The notes beneath the pieces were generated by a model, which ran no database searches, was not told where the DNA came from, and worked only from the letters and a program-made list of their open reading frames with translations. Made by a program: the position numbers and the translations under genes. Positions 20,711 to 28,699 of a stretch of 32,182 nt of DNA are shown here, piece after piece. How positions within the stretch are numbered: the stretch's first letter is position 1; every line of letters starts with the position of its first letter. The DNA lies in NCBI GenBank assembly GCA_012519925.1, contig JAAYPF010000123.1:1-32182 (forward strand). Reading direction: 5' to 3'. This stretch comes from Clostridiaceae bacterium (GTDB taxonomy: Bacteria > Bacillota > Clostridia > Acetivibrionales > Acetivibrionaceae).

Positions 20711-23101
20711 CTATCTAAACAAGTTACCAAACCAATCAAATACTGAACCATTGTCGGGATTATATTGATGCCCAACATCTTCAGGACCATGCTCGGTACA
20801 ATGTTCAGCCGAAGCGATATCATATTTCCAATCTCCAGGATATGGATCACTAGGTTTGACCGGAGTGAAAGGATTTTTGCGTTGTACAAATACCTGCTCT
20901 ATTTTTGAACTGTAGGGGCAATATTCCCCAGCAAGTACAGTTTTGCCAGAATTGTCGGTAGCATCTTTACATACTTTAGCAAGTACATGAACATCGCAAG
21001 TATCATCTTCATCAGGTTCTGTACCTTTTATGAAGTATTCTTCCTTTACAGCACTTCCCCTAGGGTCCTTAGAGCACAATTCAGTGGCGGTTTTACCAGA
21101 GTATTTGCATATAGTTCTCTTGACAACACCTGATGGAACTTCAAAGTCAATCGGTTCTAAATCCTTGTGGACTTTTTCCATAACATCTTGCCAAATAAAT
21201 TGAGCTCTGTTATATTCAGCGGAAGATAGAGGAGCGTTCCTGTCATAACCGTACCAAGTAGCCGCGACATAATATGGAGTGTATCCAACAAACCATTTGT
21301 TAGTATTGTTGTCAGTAGTACCGGTTTTACCGGCAGTAGGCATTTTCCCACCTTGAAGTTTACAGCGAGTTGCAGTTCCGGATTTTACAACATCCTTCAT
21401 CATATCCACCATTACATAGGCAGCTGCCTCATCATATACAATCCTGTAGTCAGGCTTTTTCTCGAGAATAATATGTCCGTTGGCATCTTCAACTTTTGTA
21501 TAGGTTGTTGGTTCGTAGTACATACCTTTATTTACAAAGGGAACATAAGAGGCAGCCATCTGAAGAGGACTAACTCCTTTGGACAAACCACCCATAGCTA
21601 AGGCGAGATTTCTATCCTTATCGCTGTTTATATTAACTCGATCTAAGTATTCAAGAGATAAATCCGGACCTAAATGTTCGAGCCAAACCTTAGCTGCAAC
21701 AACGTTTATAGATTTAGTTATACCGGTACGAATGCTTGTAAGTCCAGCATAAGTACCACCGGAATTCTTAGGGTATAATCCTTTTTCAACCCCATCTAGG
21801 TATACAGGAACGTCATCAATTACAGTTGCAGGGGTAATGATTCCTTCATTAATAGCAGGACCGTAAACAGCGATAGGTTTAATGGATGAACCGGGCTGCT
21901 TCTCTAATGAAGTGGCTCTATTAAAAGGAATTCCTATTTTTTCTCCGGCACCGCCATACATGGCTTTTACCTGACCTGTATTTGGATCAATTATAACCAT
22001 TGCTGCCTGCGGAGATTGACTAGTCCTAGTATTTACCTTAGTAAAGTACTCCTCATTCAAGAAGGCTTGATCCATAGCTTTTTGTATATCTGTATCCATA
22101 GTTGTATAAATTCTAAGTCCGTTGTTATATATGGTTTTGATAGCCATATCTTCTGTATAGCCAATAGCCATAAGATCTTTCTTTACATCCAGAATTACCT
22201 GGTCAACAAAATATGGCTGTGTACTGATAATTTTTTCTGTGCGTTTGGATTCAGCAAAGACAAGTTCTTCTTTTATGGCATCATCATATTCTTTCTGGTT
22301 AATAAAACCAAGATCAAGCATTTCATATAATATAATCTTTTGCCTTTTTAAATTGTTTTCCCTACCCTTTGTTGTGAAGGGATTATACTTTCCTGGTAGA
22401 TTTGTTATTCCAGCGAGGGAAGCACATTCAGCTAATGTAAGGTCCTTTACATCCTTATCAAAATAAGTTTTAGCTGCCGATTGCACACCATAACAATTCT
22501 CACCCATATATATAAGGTTCATGTAAATTTCAAGTATTTGATCTTTGGTTATGTTGCGCTCAAGAATTATTGCTCGCCATGCTTCTTGCACTTTTCTTTT
22601 TATGGAACGCCTGTCTTCACCGGTAACATTTTTAATAACTTGCTGGGTAATGGTACTTCCACCATGAGAATCACCACCGGGAAGTATATAGTGTATAACC
22701 GCACTTGCAAATCTCTTGTAATCAACTCCAGGATGTTCTTCGAAACGCCTGTCTTCAATAGCGATAAAAGCATATTTCAAATCCTTTGGAATGTCAGTTA
22801 TATCAACCATTTCCCTATTTTGTGCTCCCTGGAGCGATAAAATTTCCCTGTTTTTAGAGTCATAAACATGAGTTGTTTGATTTTTAATTACAAGCTGGTC
22901 GGAAGTTATTGGTTCGGCGGATTTTATGTAGGCAAAAACAGCACCGCCAACTATGCCAGCAGCTATAGATCCAAAAACAACCCCCACGGTAAACACTATA
23001 AGAAATAAAATTCCTATACATTTACCGATAATTCTCCCCACTGATTTCTGTTTCTTTTTGCTTGTTTTAGCATTCGAAACAGCAGTATTTTTAGAGTTCA
23101 T
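20711..23101 (-). CDS. Class A penicillin-binding protein (PBP1A type), bifunctional transglycosylase/transpeptidase
   Basis: Polymerises and cross-links peptidoglycan at the outer face of the membrane. Of 796 residues, about 25-58 are a basic stretch and membrane anchor. The GT51 domain (about 80-260) has the catalytic Glu E116 in IEDRRFEEHPG, GGSTITQQ (147-154) and E173. The transpeptidase domain carries SSIK (S405 nucleophile, K408), SIN (464-466) and KTGT (592-595). A proline-, lysine- and cysteine-containing tail of about 120 residues follows (CSKDPRGSAVKEEYFIKGTE and onward); its six or so cysteines are unusual for an exported protein and may form disulfides or bind metal. AGGAGAGGAG precedes the start. 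It is a single gene with its own promoter and terminator. Confidence 0.95.
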   Translation of the reverse strand: MNSKNTAVSNAKTSKKKQKSVGRIIGKCIGILFLIVFTVGVVFGSIAAGIVGGAVFAYIKSAEPITSDQLVIKNQTTHVYDSKNREILSLQGAQNREMVDITDIPKDLKYAFIAIEDRRFEEHPGVDYKRFASAVIHYILPGGDSHGGSTITQQVIKNVTGEDRRSIKRKVQEAWRAIILERNITKDQILEIYMNLIYMGENCYGVQSAAKTYFDKDVKDLTLAECASLAGITNLPGKYNPFTTKGRENNLKRQKIILYEMLDLGFINQKEYDDAIKEELVFAESKRTEKIISTQPYFVDQVILDVKKDLMAIGYTEDMAIKTIYNNGLRIYTTMDTDIQKAMDQAFLNEEYFTKVNTRTSQSPQAAMVIIDPNTGQVKAMYGGAGEKIGIPFNRATSLEKQPGSSIKPIAVYGPAINEGIITPATVIDDVPVYLDGVEKGLYPKNSGGTYAGLTSIRTGITKSINVVAAKVWLEHLGPDLSLEYLDRVNINSDKDRNLALAMGGLSKGVSPLQMAASYVPFVNKGMYYEPTTYTKVEDANGHIILEKKPDYRIVYDEAAAYVMVDMMKDVVKSGTATRCKLQGGKMPTAGKTGTTDNNTNKWFVGYTPYYVAATWYGYDRNAPLSSAEYNRAQFIWQDVMEKVHKDLEPIDFEVPSGVVKRTICKYSGKTATELCSKDPRGSAVKEEYFIKGTEPDEDDTCDVHVLAKVCKDATDNSGKTVLAGEYCPYSSKIEQVFVQRKNPFTPVKPSDPYPGDWKYDIASAEHCTEHGPEDVGHQYNPDNGSVFDWFGNLFR

Positions 23102-23241
23102 AAAAGCTCCTCTCCTTTATTAAGGGATAATTAAATGTGCATTCATACCTTTAAAGAGGTCTGTTAGATGCTAGACTTTAATTATCCAAAAGTACAACTA
23201 TTAGGCTATTTGAAAAAAACAACCTATGTATTTAATAATAT

Positions 23242-23271
23242 ATTATAGCATATCAAACCGTAAGCATGCAA
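23242..23271 (-). promoter_or_regulatory. Promoter of the PBP1A gene
   Basis: On the minus strand TTGCAT (forward 23266-23271), 18-bp spacer, TATAAT (forward 23242-23247). The leader would be about 135 nt; the rest of this 385-bp gap holds only this promoter and that of the divergent regulator. Confidence 0.5.
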
Positions 23272-23437
23272 ACATAGTAGAAGCACTAGATTGATAGGTC
23301 TAGAGTACATATTTCGAAAAAGAATAAAGCCTTTTCAAAATAATATATACCTCAGTTATATCACTCCAATTGAGGATGTGTAAAATTTAAGTGCAGAGTG
23401 CGGAAATAACATTGTGAAGTAAGTTGTTTATTTCCTG

Positions 23438-23466
23438 TTGTAAAATGTCAATTGTTTTTATAAAAT
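23438..23466 (+). promoter_or_regulatory. Promoter candidate of the XRE regulator gene
   Basis: TTGTAA (23438-23443), 17-bp spacer, TAAAAT (23461-23466). Transcription would begin around 23473, at the ribosome binding site itself, so the leader would be very short. Confidence 0.4.
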
Positions 23467-23486
23467 AGAACAAAGGGGGCATGCAA

Positions 23487-23942
23487 GTGGAGATCAAATT
23501 TGGGGAAATAATCAAGGCTAAACGGGAAGAAAAGAATTATACCCTTGTGCATTTGTCAAAGGTCATTGGAATATCTGCAGGATATCTTTCACAGCTTGAA
23601 AATGGTCGCAAAAATAACCCTAAGCTTGAAATTGTGCTTAAAATTATAAAAGAGCTTGATATTGATATAAATACTTTTTTTGGCATTGAAGGTGCTTGTG
23701 GTAATTCAAATATCAATATGCCATCACTACTTGAGGTTGTGACTAAGGACAGTAATTATGAGGTGTTAGAAGACAAGGAAACCCTTGAAAAGATATGCAA
23801 AATAATGGAAAAAACTTTAGAGTGCAAATATCGCATAGAGAACAAATTTCTATACGAATTGTTTTTAGATGACCTATATGTGCAAATAGACACTATATTA
23901 AAGAAATATATGGCTTTTGAAATAGTAAGTGATAAAACATAG
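23487..23942 (+). CDS. XRE-family (SinR/HTH_3-like) transcriptional regulator
   Basis: A 151-residue regulator. The helix-turn-helix fills about residues 4-62: LGISAGYLSQLENGRKNNPK-like core (here VIGISAGYLSQLENGRKNNP) and the closing IIKELDIDINTFFG are classic XRE features. The C-terminal 80 residues are acidic and helical, with no known ligand domain. AAAGGGGG at 23472-23479 is too close to ATG 23481 but ideal for GTG 23487, so I use GTG; the alternative adds two residues. It is divergent from PBP1A and upstream of yunB, so an envelope or sporulation regulon is conceivable. Nothing in the sequence proves a target. Confidence 0.82.
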   Translation: MEIKFGEIIKAKREEKNYTLVHLSKVIGISAGYLSQLENGRKNNPKLEIVLKIIKELDIDINTFFGIEGACGNSNINMPSLLEVVTKDSNYEVLEDKETLEKICKIMEKTLECKYRIENKFLYELFLDDLYVQIDTILKKYMAFEIVSDKT

Positions 23943-23957
23943 CATCTAAAATACTTT

Positions 23958-24035
23958 ATTGAAGTACCCTTTAGATATAAGTTTTAATTCTAGGATAATA
24001 AAAGCTTGATTAGGTTTTCAAAATGTAAGAATAAG
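23958..24035. repeat. Degenerate dispersed intergenic repeat, copy 2
   Basis: Partner of the copy at 9104-9186. The best-conserved part is 23975-23998 (ATATAAGTTTTAA, then TTCTAGGATAA). It begins 16 bp after the stop codon of the XRE gene. Confidence 0.45.
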
Positions 24036-24078
24036 GATTGACCTTTTATTATTTCTAAGCAAAATATCTAAATTCACC

Positions 24079-24122
24079 AAAAACCTTCCTGATTCATACT
24101 ATTATGGTAAGGAGGTTTTTTT
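24079..24122 (+). terminator. Terminator-like hairpin that contains the yunB ribosome binding site
   Basis: The left arm 24079-24088 (AAAAACCTTC) pairs with 24111-24120 (GGAGGTTTTT), ten pairs with one G-U, plus an outlying T-A pair. Seven Ts (24116-24122) follow the G/C part. AAGGAGG (24109-24115), the ribosome binding site of yunB 7 nt before its ATG, is the right arm. Long transcripts would therefore be terminated or hide the site. Confidence 0.65.
24095..24102 (+). promoter_or_regulatory. Possible sporulation sigma factor -10 element for yunB
   Basis: CATACTAT differs at one position from the SigE-type -10 CATACAnT and also fits CATAnnnT of SigK, with AC 17 bp upstream (24076-24077). No good SigE -35 is visible. 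A start near 24109 would give a transcript holding only the right arm of the hairpin, leaving the ribosome binding site free. Confidence 0.3.
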
Positions 24123-24785
24123 ATGCGTAGAAAGACCAATTTGTATCGCCGCTTATGGTATGTGAGGAGAAAAAGTAATATAATTAGAACCTATGTGGTG
24201 ATTTCTATTGTGTTGATTATTTTGCTAATACTGTTCTACTTTTTTGAAAAACGCTTGAGGATGGGACTAAACCAGATATCGGAGTACAGAGTTAAATCTA
24301 TAATAACAAGAGTGGTTAGCAATGCAGTAAGCGATAATTTTCCGGAGGATATAGATTATTCTGATATAGTTTCAATAAGTAAAGATGGAAATGGTAATAT
24401 TACATCAATTCAGACGGATATAGCGAAGTTGAACAGAATATTTGCAAATGCTTCCATGAGTGTTCAAAACCAATTATCCGACTTATCTGACGAGAAGATA
24501 TCGATACCTCTAGGGGCAGTGCTAGGAGAGACAATTTTTGCAGCTAGAGGTCCTGATATTAATATTCGTATAATTCCCGTCGGGAGTGTTGAGACGGATT
24601 TTAAATCGGAATTTAGCAGTGCAGGTATAAACCAGACCAAACACAGGATTTATATTTTGTTTAAGACGGAAATGGGAGTGGCAATACCCTTTGTAGAAAA
24701 AAAGACCATTGTAACAACTAGTTTACCTATAGCAGAGACGGTTATTGTGGGAGATGTACCCGACTTTTACATAAATACTAGATAG
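24123..24785 (+). CDS. yunB: Sporulation protein YunB
   Basis: A 220-residue membrane-anchored protein of the YunB family, made in the mother cell during sporulation in Bacillus and needed there for proper spore formation; its molecular activity is unknown. The N-terminus is strongly basic (MRRKTNLYRRLWYVRRK), then one membrane helix (about 25-42). The long extracytoplasmic part contains family motifs: NQISEYRVKSIITRVVSNAV (51-70), DGNGNITSIQTDIAKLNRI, IPLGAVLGETIFAARGPDIN, and VGSVETDFKSEFSSAGINQT with HRIYI after it. AAGGAGG lies 7 nt before ATG, inside a terminator-like hairpin. It converges on the bactofilin gene across a shared terminator. Confidence 0.9.
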   Translation: MRRKTNLYRRLWYVRRKSNIIRTYVVISIVLIILLILFYFFEKRLRMGLNQISEYRVKSIITRVVSNAVSDNFPEDIDYSDIVSISKDGNGNITSIQTDIAKLNRIFANASMSVQNQLSDLSDEKISIPLGAVLGETIFAARGPDINIRIIPVGSVETDFKSEFSSAGINQTKHRIYILFKTEMGVAIPFVEKKTIVTTSLPIAETVIVGDVPDFYINTR

Positions 24786-24803
24786 AAGCTTATTAGCACA
24801 AAA

Positions 24804-24830
24804 AAATGGAGTATTAATAGTACTCCATTT
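24804..24830. terminator. Bidirectional terminator between yunB and bactofilin genes
   Basis: AAATGGAGTA (24804-24813) and TACTCCATTT (24821-24830) are exact complements around a 7-nt loop. A run of As at the left gives the minus strand a T-tail. The right arm overlaps the bactofilin stop codon. Confidence 0.85.
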
Positions 24831-25251
24831 ATTCTGCAACAGAAGCTTTATTGCCCTTATTCTTTTTTAAGTTGTCCTTAGCTGAGAGGTTTTCTTTTTG
24901 AGTTGCCGATAACATTTTGCAATTACCTTCGAACTCACTACCCTCTTCGGTAACTATACTGAAAACTGTAATATCTCCATATAGTTTGGCAGAAGATTGA
25001 ATCTTAAGAATTCCTTTTGACTCTACATTTCCTTCCACTCTTCCGGAAATAAAAATATTATTTGCATTAATATTTCCTGTTATTGTTGCGTCTTTACCAA
25101 CATAAACATCGCCATCAATTTTGAGATTTCCAAATACTTTACCGTCTATTCTAATTGTTCCTTTGGTTTCAATATTACCTTCAAACTTAGAATTGATACC
25201 TATAATAGTATCAAACGACTCAGCATTTCCGGGATTACCTTTGCCGAACAT
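24829..25251 (-). CDS. Bactofilin (polymer-forming cytoskeletal protein)
   Basis: A 140-residue protein of the bactofilin family (DUF583), which folds into a right-handed beta-helix and polymerises without nucleotide, usually at the membrane. The central 85 residues show the repeating pattern of short hydrophobic strands separated by glycines: GINSKFEGNIETKGTIRIDG, KVFGNLKIDGDVYVGKDA and onward to VEGNVESKGILKIQSSAKLY. The N-terminal arm is short and the lysine-rich C-terminal tail of about 30 residues is probably disordered. AGAGGAGG precedes the start. It lies 62 bp downstream of an M23 peptidase gene on the same strand, the common bactofilin-peptidase pairing that localises wall remodelling. 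Confidence 0.92.
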   Translation of the reverse strand: MFGKGNPGNAESFDTIIGINSKFEGNIETKGTIRIDGKVFGNLKIDGDVYVGKDATITGNINANNIFISGRVEGNVESKGILKIQSSAKLYGDITVFSIVTEEGSEFEGNCKMLSATQKENLSAKDNLKKNKGNKASVAE

Positions 25252-25313
25252 AATTTTCCTCCTCTAAAGTAATATACTTTTTACCTTTGCTAATTCAAGA
25301 ATTCACAAAAACT

Positions 25314-26240
25314 CTATTTCTTGTCAAGATATTTAACTGGATCTTCGGGCGTGCCGTTAATTCGCACCTCAAAGTGAAGGTGTGGACCGGTGCTCCTTCC
25401 CGTACTGCCGACTTTTGCTATAATATCACCCTTTTTTACCGTCTGTCCCTCTTTAGCTATAAGTGACGAAGCATGAGCGTATAAAGTGGTAATACCATTG
25501 TTGTGGTTTATAATAATACAATTTCCATAATTTCCATTGTAAGCAGATAATATAACTTTCCCGCTTGCGGAAGCTTTTATGTTTTCCCCGTATTGTGCTG
25601 CTATGTCTATTCCTTGGTGTCTTTTTTCTGATGAATTAAAGGGGTCAGCTCTGTACCCAAAGGGTGAAGAGATTATTCCGTTTGCTGGCCAAAGAGTTGG
25701 AAAGTATTCTATGTAGGTTTGAAGTTTTTTCTCTGAATCGGACAGTTTATTAGTTACATCGCTATCTTTCGAATCGTTAATTTCCTGAAGGTGTTCTAAA
25801 ATTTTTTTTAACTCGCTAGCGTTTTCAATAAAGGAACGCCCGCTAGAACCCCTACTTGCTGTGACGTTTTCCATGTTTTCATCTACAAAATTCTCAGTCA
25901 TTTGCTTATACTTTTCACTGAAATCCGATATGTTTTTTGAATACTGCTTTTCCCGTTCAAGCAAATCTGAAATTTGTTGGGCATTTTGAGCTAGTAGTGT
26001 AGTTTGTTCTTTGTTTTTGTTATTTGCTTCATCTAGAGCACTTTTAAGGGCTTTGTTAGTATGTATTATAGATGCAAAATATAGTCCTATACAGATTGTA
26101 AAAGTAACAGCTATTGTAGATAAAATATAAAGTTTGTAGCGTACCGATGTAATTTTAATAGTTTTAATTTCATTTGTAGAATGAGGTACCAATATAATGG
26201 ATAAACACTTATCACGCTTTGTTTTACTTGTTTTTCGCAT
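25314..26240 (-). CDS. M23-family peptidoglycan peptidase with membrane anchor and coiled coil
   Basis: A 308-residue membrane-anchored LytM-type endopeptidase. After a basic N-terminus come one membrane helix (about 36-59), a coiled coil (about 60-120), a linker, and the M23 domain (about 185-300). The zinc and catalytic residues are present: H208 and D212 (HQGID), H256 (YAHAS), H287 and H289 (HLHFE), so it should be active, unlike the degenerate regulatory forms. ATG 26240 is preceded 5 nt earlier by AAAGGCGG; GTG 26258 would add six residues and is less well placed. The downstream bactofilin gene suggests a scaffold that positions this enzyme, as CcmA does with Csd peptidases in Helicobacter. 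Confidence 0.9.
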   Translation of the reverse strand: MRKTSKTKRDKCLSIILVPHSTNEIKTIKITSVRYKLYILSTIAVTFTICIGLYFASIIHTNKALKSALDEANNKNKEQTTLLAQNAQQISDLLEREKQYSKNISDFSEKYKQMTENFVDENMENVTASRGSSGRSFIENASELKKILEHLQEINDSKDSDVTNKLSDSEKKLQTYIEYFPTLWPANGIISSPFGYRADPFNSSEKRHQGIDIAAQYGENIKASASGKVILSAYNGNYGNCIIINHNNGITTLYAHASSLIAKEGQTVKKGDIIAKVGSTGRSTGPHLHFEVRINGTPEDPVKYLDKK

Positions 26241-26275
26241 ATTTACCGCCTTTTCCACTTTTAACTTTCGAAAAC

Positions 26276-26284
26276 ATTATACCA
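26276..26284 (-). promoter_or_regulatory. Extended -10 promoter of the M23-bactofilin operon
   Basis: TGGTATAAT on the minus strand (perfect TATAAT at forward 26276-26281 with TGG ahead), 36 bp upstream of the preferred start. No good -35 box, as expected for an extended -10 promoter. Confidence 0.5.
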
Positions 26285-26553
26285 CTGAGTATAAAAAAAT
26301 AAAAGTGTTTAGATAATTTCTATTATTCCCAAAAACTTCGAGTTATGAAATGAGTACTTACAAAAATTTGATGGACTTTGTAAAGTAAAGCCTTTATAGA
26401 TTGGTTTTTTTAATGACGAAATGAGGTACAAGCCAATTAATTATGAAAGAAAAGTATTTAAAAATATATAGAAATATGTTAATCTATAATAGAGTATTTA
26501 ATTAATTTATTAAATATTATCAGTTTAGGTTTTATCTATGGTTTTGTAAACTA
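26285..26553. other. AT-rich divergent intergenic region
   Basis: I see no gene here. It ends at TATAAT (26554-26559), a possible -10 for the SPFH gene with no clear -35 box. Confidence 0.35.
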
Positions 26554-26587
26554 TATAATTAGAGCCTTCAACAAAGGAGTGGATTAC

Positions 26588-27727
26588 ATGGGTTTAATGG
26601 ATTTTATCAAAGGACAGCTAATTGAGGTAATAGAGTGGACGGATTCAACATCGGATACCATAGTGTACAGATTTCCTGTTGCAAATAAGGAAATTAAAAT
26701 GGGTGCAATGTTAACAGTAAGGGAGTCTCAAGCAGCAGTATTTGTAAATGAGGGTGTTCTTGCCGATGTTTTTTATCCCGGACTATATGAATTGAACACA
26801 TCGAATATGCCTATTCTTACAAAGTTAAAGTCGTGGAAGTATGGTTTTAATTCTCCTTTTAAAGCGGAAATATATTTTGTAAATACAAAGCAGTTTTTAG
26901 ATCAAAAATGGGGTACACAGTCACCAGTTATGGTTAAGGATCCTGAGTTTGGTCAGGTGAGGTTAGGTGCTAGGGGTAAATTCTCATACAGAGTGGTTGA
27001 TCCAGCGAAGTTTATGCGTGAGCATTTTGGTACGAAGGCAATATATAAAACAAGCGAGCTCGAAGATACCTTTAGAAGCTATATTGTGCAATATATGAAG
27101 GATACTATTGCCGAGTCAAAGCTTTCATTATTTGACGTTCAATCTCAGCTTATTGAGTTTAGTGTTAAAGTTAAGGACAATATTAAAGAAAAGTTTGACC
27201 AATTTGGGCTTGAAATAGTTGATTTGGTGGTTGAAGATATATCTTTGCCTAAAAATCTTGAGGAAGCTTTTGACAAAGGTTCTAGCGTTGGTCTGATGGG
27301 CGGAATGGACCGCTACACAAAGATACGTTCCTTAGATGCTATGAATTCGGCAGCTGAAAACGAAGGTGGTGGATTTGCGGGAATGGGTGCGGGAATGGGT
27401 GCCGGAGCTGCAATTGGTAACATGATGGGGCAAGTGTTTAGCCAGAATCCACAAGGGCAGCAAAATCAGCAACCCGTTCAGAATCAGCAGACTTCCCCAT
27501 GTCCTAAGTGTAATAATCCTGTTCAGCAGGGTACTAAGTTTTGTCCTAATTGCGGACAGAGTATGATGCCTCAAAAAGCGACTTGTGTTAAGTGCAATAA
27601 TGAAATTAATCAGGGTACGAAATTCTGTCCTGAATGTGGTGCTTCACAAGATCTTTCCTGCAGCAATTGTGGAACAAAGTTAAATCCAGGTACTAAATTC
27701 TGTCCTGATTGCGGCAATAAAGCATAA
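26588..27727 (+). CDS. SPFH-domain protein with three C-terminal zinc ribbons (YdjI-like)
   Basis: A 379-residue protein. Residues 1-225 form an SPFH/virion-core-like domain (VIEWTDSTSDTIVYRFPVAN ... TVRESQAAVFVNEG ... PGLYEL). A glycine/methionine-rich hinge (GGGFAGMGAGMGAGAAIGNM) and a Q/N-rich linker follow. Three near-identical zinc ribbons complete the protein, with cysteines 305/308/319/322, 333/336/347/350 and 358/361/372/375, each with the repeated QGTKFCPxCG or PGTKFCPDCG. AAAGGAG (26573-26579) is 8 nt before ATG 26588, so the GTG at 26579 is rejected. B. subtilis YdjI is the nearest named relative and belongs to an envelope-stress operon with a PspA homologue; no pspA is present here. 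A role in membrane-stress scaffolding is inference. Confidence 0.9.
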   Translation: MGLMDFIKGQLIEVIEWTDSTSDTIVYRFPVANKEIKMGAMLTVRESQAAVFVNEGVLADVFYPGLYELNTSNMPILTKLKSWKYGFNSPFKAEIYFVNTKQFLDQKWGTQSPVMVKDPEFGQVRLGARGKFSYRVVDPAKFMREHFGTKAIYKTSELEDTFRSYIVQYMKDTIAESKLSLFDVQSQLIEFSVKVKDNIKEKFDQFGLEIVDLVVEDISLPKNLEEAFDKGSSVGLMGGMDRYTKIRSLDAMNSAAENEGGGFAGMGAGMGAGAAIGNMMGQVFSQNPQGQQNQQPVQNQQTSPCPKCNNPVQQGTKFCPNCGQSMMPQKATCVKCNNEINQGTKFCPECGASQDLSCSNCGTKLNPGTKFCPDCGNKA

Positions 27728-27745
27728 ATAATACTTGAATATTTA

Positions 27746-27779
27746 AAGGAGACAGTAGCTAATACTATTGTCTCTTTTT
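27746..27779 (+). terminator. Rho-independent terminator after the SPFH gene
   Basis: GAGACAGTAG (27749-27758) pairs with CTATTGTCTC (27765-27774), one G-U, 6-nt loop, followed by TTTTT. Confidence 0.85.
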
Positions 27780-27829
27780 ATTATACTTTTTCAATCTCCA
27801 GAGAAAGAGGTAAAAGTAAAAAATAAAAG

Positions 27830-27860
27830 TTGATTTTTAAGGGGTAGGTTAGGGTATAAT
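27830..27860 (+). promoter_or_regulatory. Promoter candidate for the methyltransferase gene
   Basis: A perfect TATAAT (27855-27860), 34 bp before the start, with TTGATT (27830-27835) at a wide 19-bp spacing. Confidence 0.4.
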
Positions 27861-27893
27861 AAATAGTAGTTTATAGTTATCGGAGAGATATAT

Positions 27894-28529
27894 ATGAAAT
27901 GTAAGTGTAAAACAGAAGTGGGAAAAAGGAAGCATATTGAAGCCTATTACAAACCTAAAATGGGAAAGGGGTTGCCCGATTACAAAGTTCTTGGTTGGGA
28001 GAGCAGAGAAGCCCAATATAGAAGGTTTGAAATTCTAACATCTAAAATTGATATGCAAAATAAAAAAATTCTTGATGTAGGATGTGGCTTGGGAAATCTC
28101 CTTGAGTACATAGAGAATAAGGGTATAAATGTAGAATATACCGGTGTTGATATTTTAGAAGACATGATTGAAAATGTGAAAAGTAAGAACCTCCCCGGCA
28201 AATTTTACTGTATGGATATATTTAAACAGCATCCCTTTGGGGTAAAGAGTTTTGATATTATATACACCTCGGGGATATTTAATCTAAACATGGGCAATAA
28301 TAAGGAATTTCTTTCTAAAGCTTTTGGGCGTTTTGTCGAATTGTCAAAAGGCATGGTGGTTTTTAATTTACTCGATATAAACTCACCAGACATGGAGGAT
28401 ACGTATTATTACTATAATCATCAAGAAGTGGTGGAAATGTTAACGGCTCAGTATTCTCAGATAGAGGGTATCGAGGTTGTTAGAGGTTATCTTAACAATG
28501 ATTTTACAGTGTTTTGTACCGTTAGATAA
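27894..28529 (+). CDS. Class I SAM-dependent methyltransferase, substrate unknown
   Basis: A 211-residue Rossmann-fold methyltransferase. Motif I is ILDVGCGLGNLLEY (59-72), the acidic residue after strand 2 is D86 (YTGVDILEDM), and a post-I/motif II region reads FGVKSFDIIYTSGIFNL. The N-terminal 40 residues are basic with two cysteines (MKCKCKTEVGKRKHIEAYYK) and could contact nucleic acid or a metal. The C-terminus (VVRGYLNNDFTVFCTVR) is a typical closing strand pair. GGAGA lies 8 nt upstream. It stands alone behind a terminator, and downstream is a MITE-like repeat, so context gives no substrate. Small-molecule or protein methylation are both open. Confidence 0.85.
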   Translation: MKCKCKTEVGKRKHIEAYYKPKMGKGLPDYKVLGWESREAQYRRFEILTSKIDMQNKKILDVGCGLGNLLEYIENKGINVEYTGVDILEDMIENVKSKNLPGKFYCMDIFKQHPFGVKSFDIIYTSGIFNLNMGNNKEFLSKAFGRFVELSKGMVVFNLLDINSPDMEDTYYYYNHQEVVEMLTAQYSQIEGIEVVRGYLNNDFTVFCTVR

Positions 28530-28577
28530 TAAAACAAAATTAAAAAGATCTTTGGTGATCCTACAAACTGGTTAATG

Positions 28578-28699
28578 GGTGTTCAAAAAGGCTGATTTAC
28601 ATTTTGTAATGCAGAATAATGTACCTCTTTTTTTAAAGCTTTTAAGCTTTCGTCATTGAGGTATAGATATATATTGACTATTGAATTTTTTTGAACACC
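28578..28699. repeat. 122-bp MITE-like element with 12-bp terminal inverted repeats
   Basis: GGTGTTCAAAAA (28578-28589) and its exact complement TTTTTGAACACC (28688-28699) bound a segment with two internal hairpins: TTACA-TTT-TGTAA (near 28595-28609), and TACCTC/GAGGTA enclosing AAAGCTTTTAAGCTTT. The flanks TTAATG (28572-28577) and TTATTG (28700-28705) agree at five of six positions and may be a decayed target duplication. There is no frame inside. The alternative is a structured RNA or terminator of the methyltransferase transcript. Confidence 0.6.

Noticed and set aside
22016-22840. Plus-strand frames of 75-119 codons opposite the PBP1A gene
   Set aside because: They are antisense shadows of a clearly coding minus-strand gene, without ribosome binding sites or protein-like composition.
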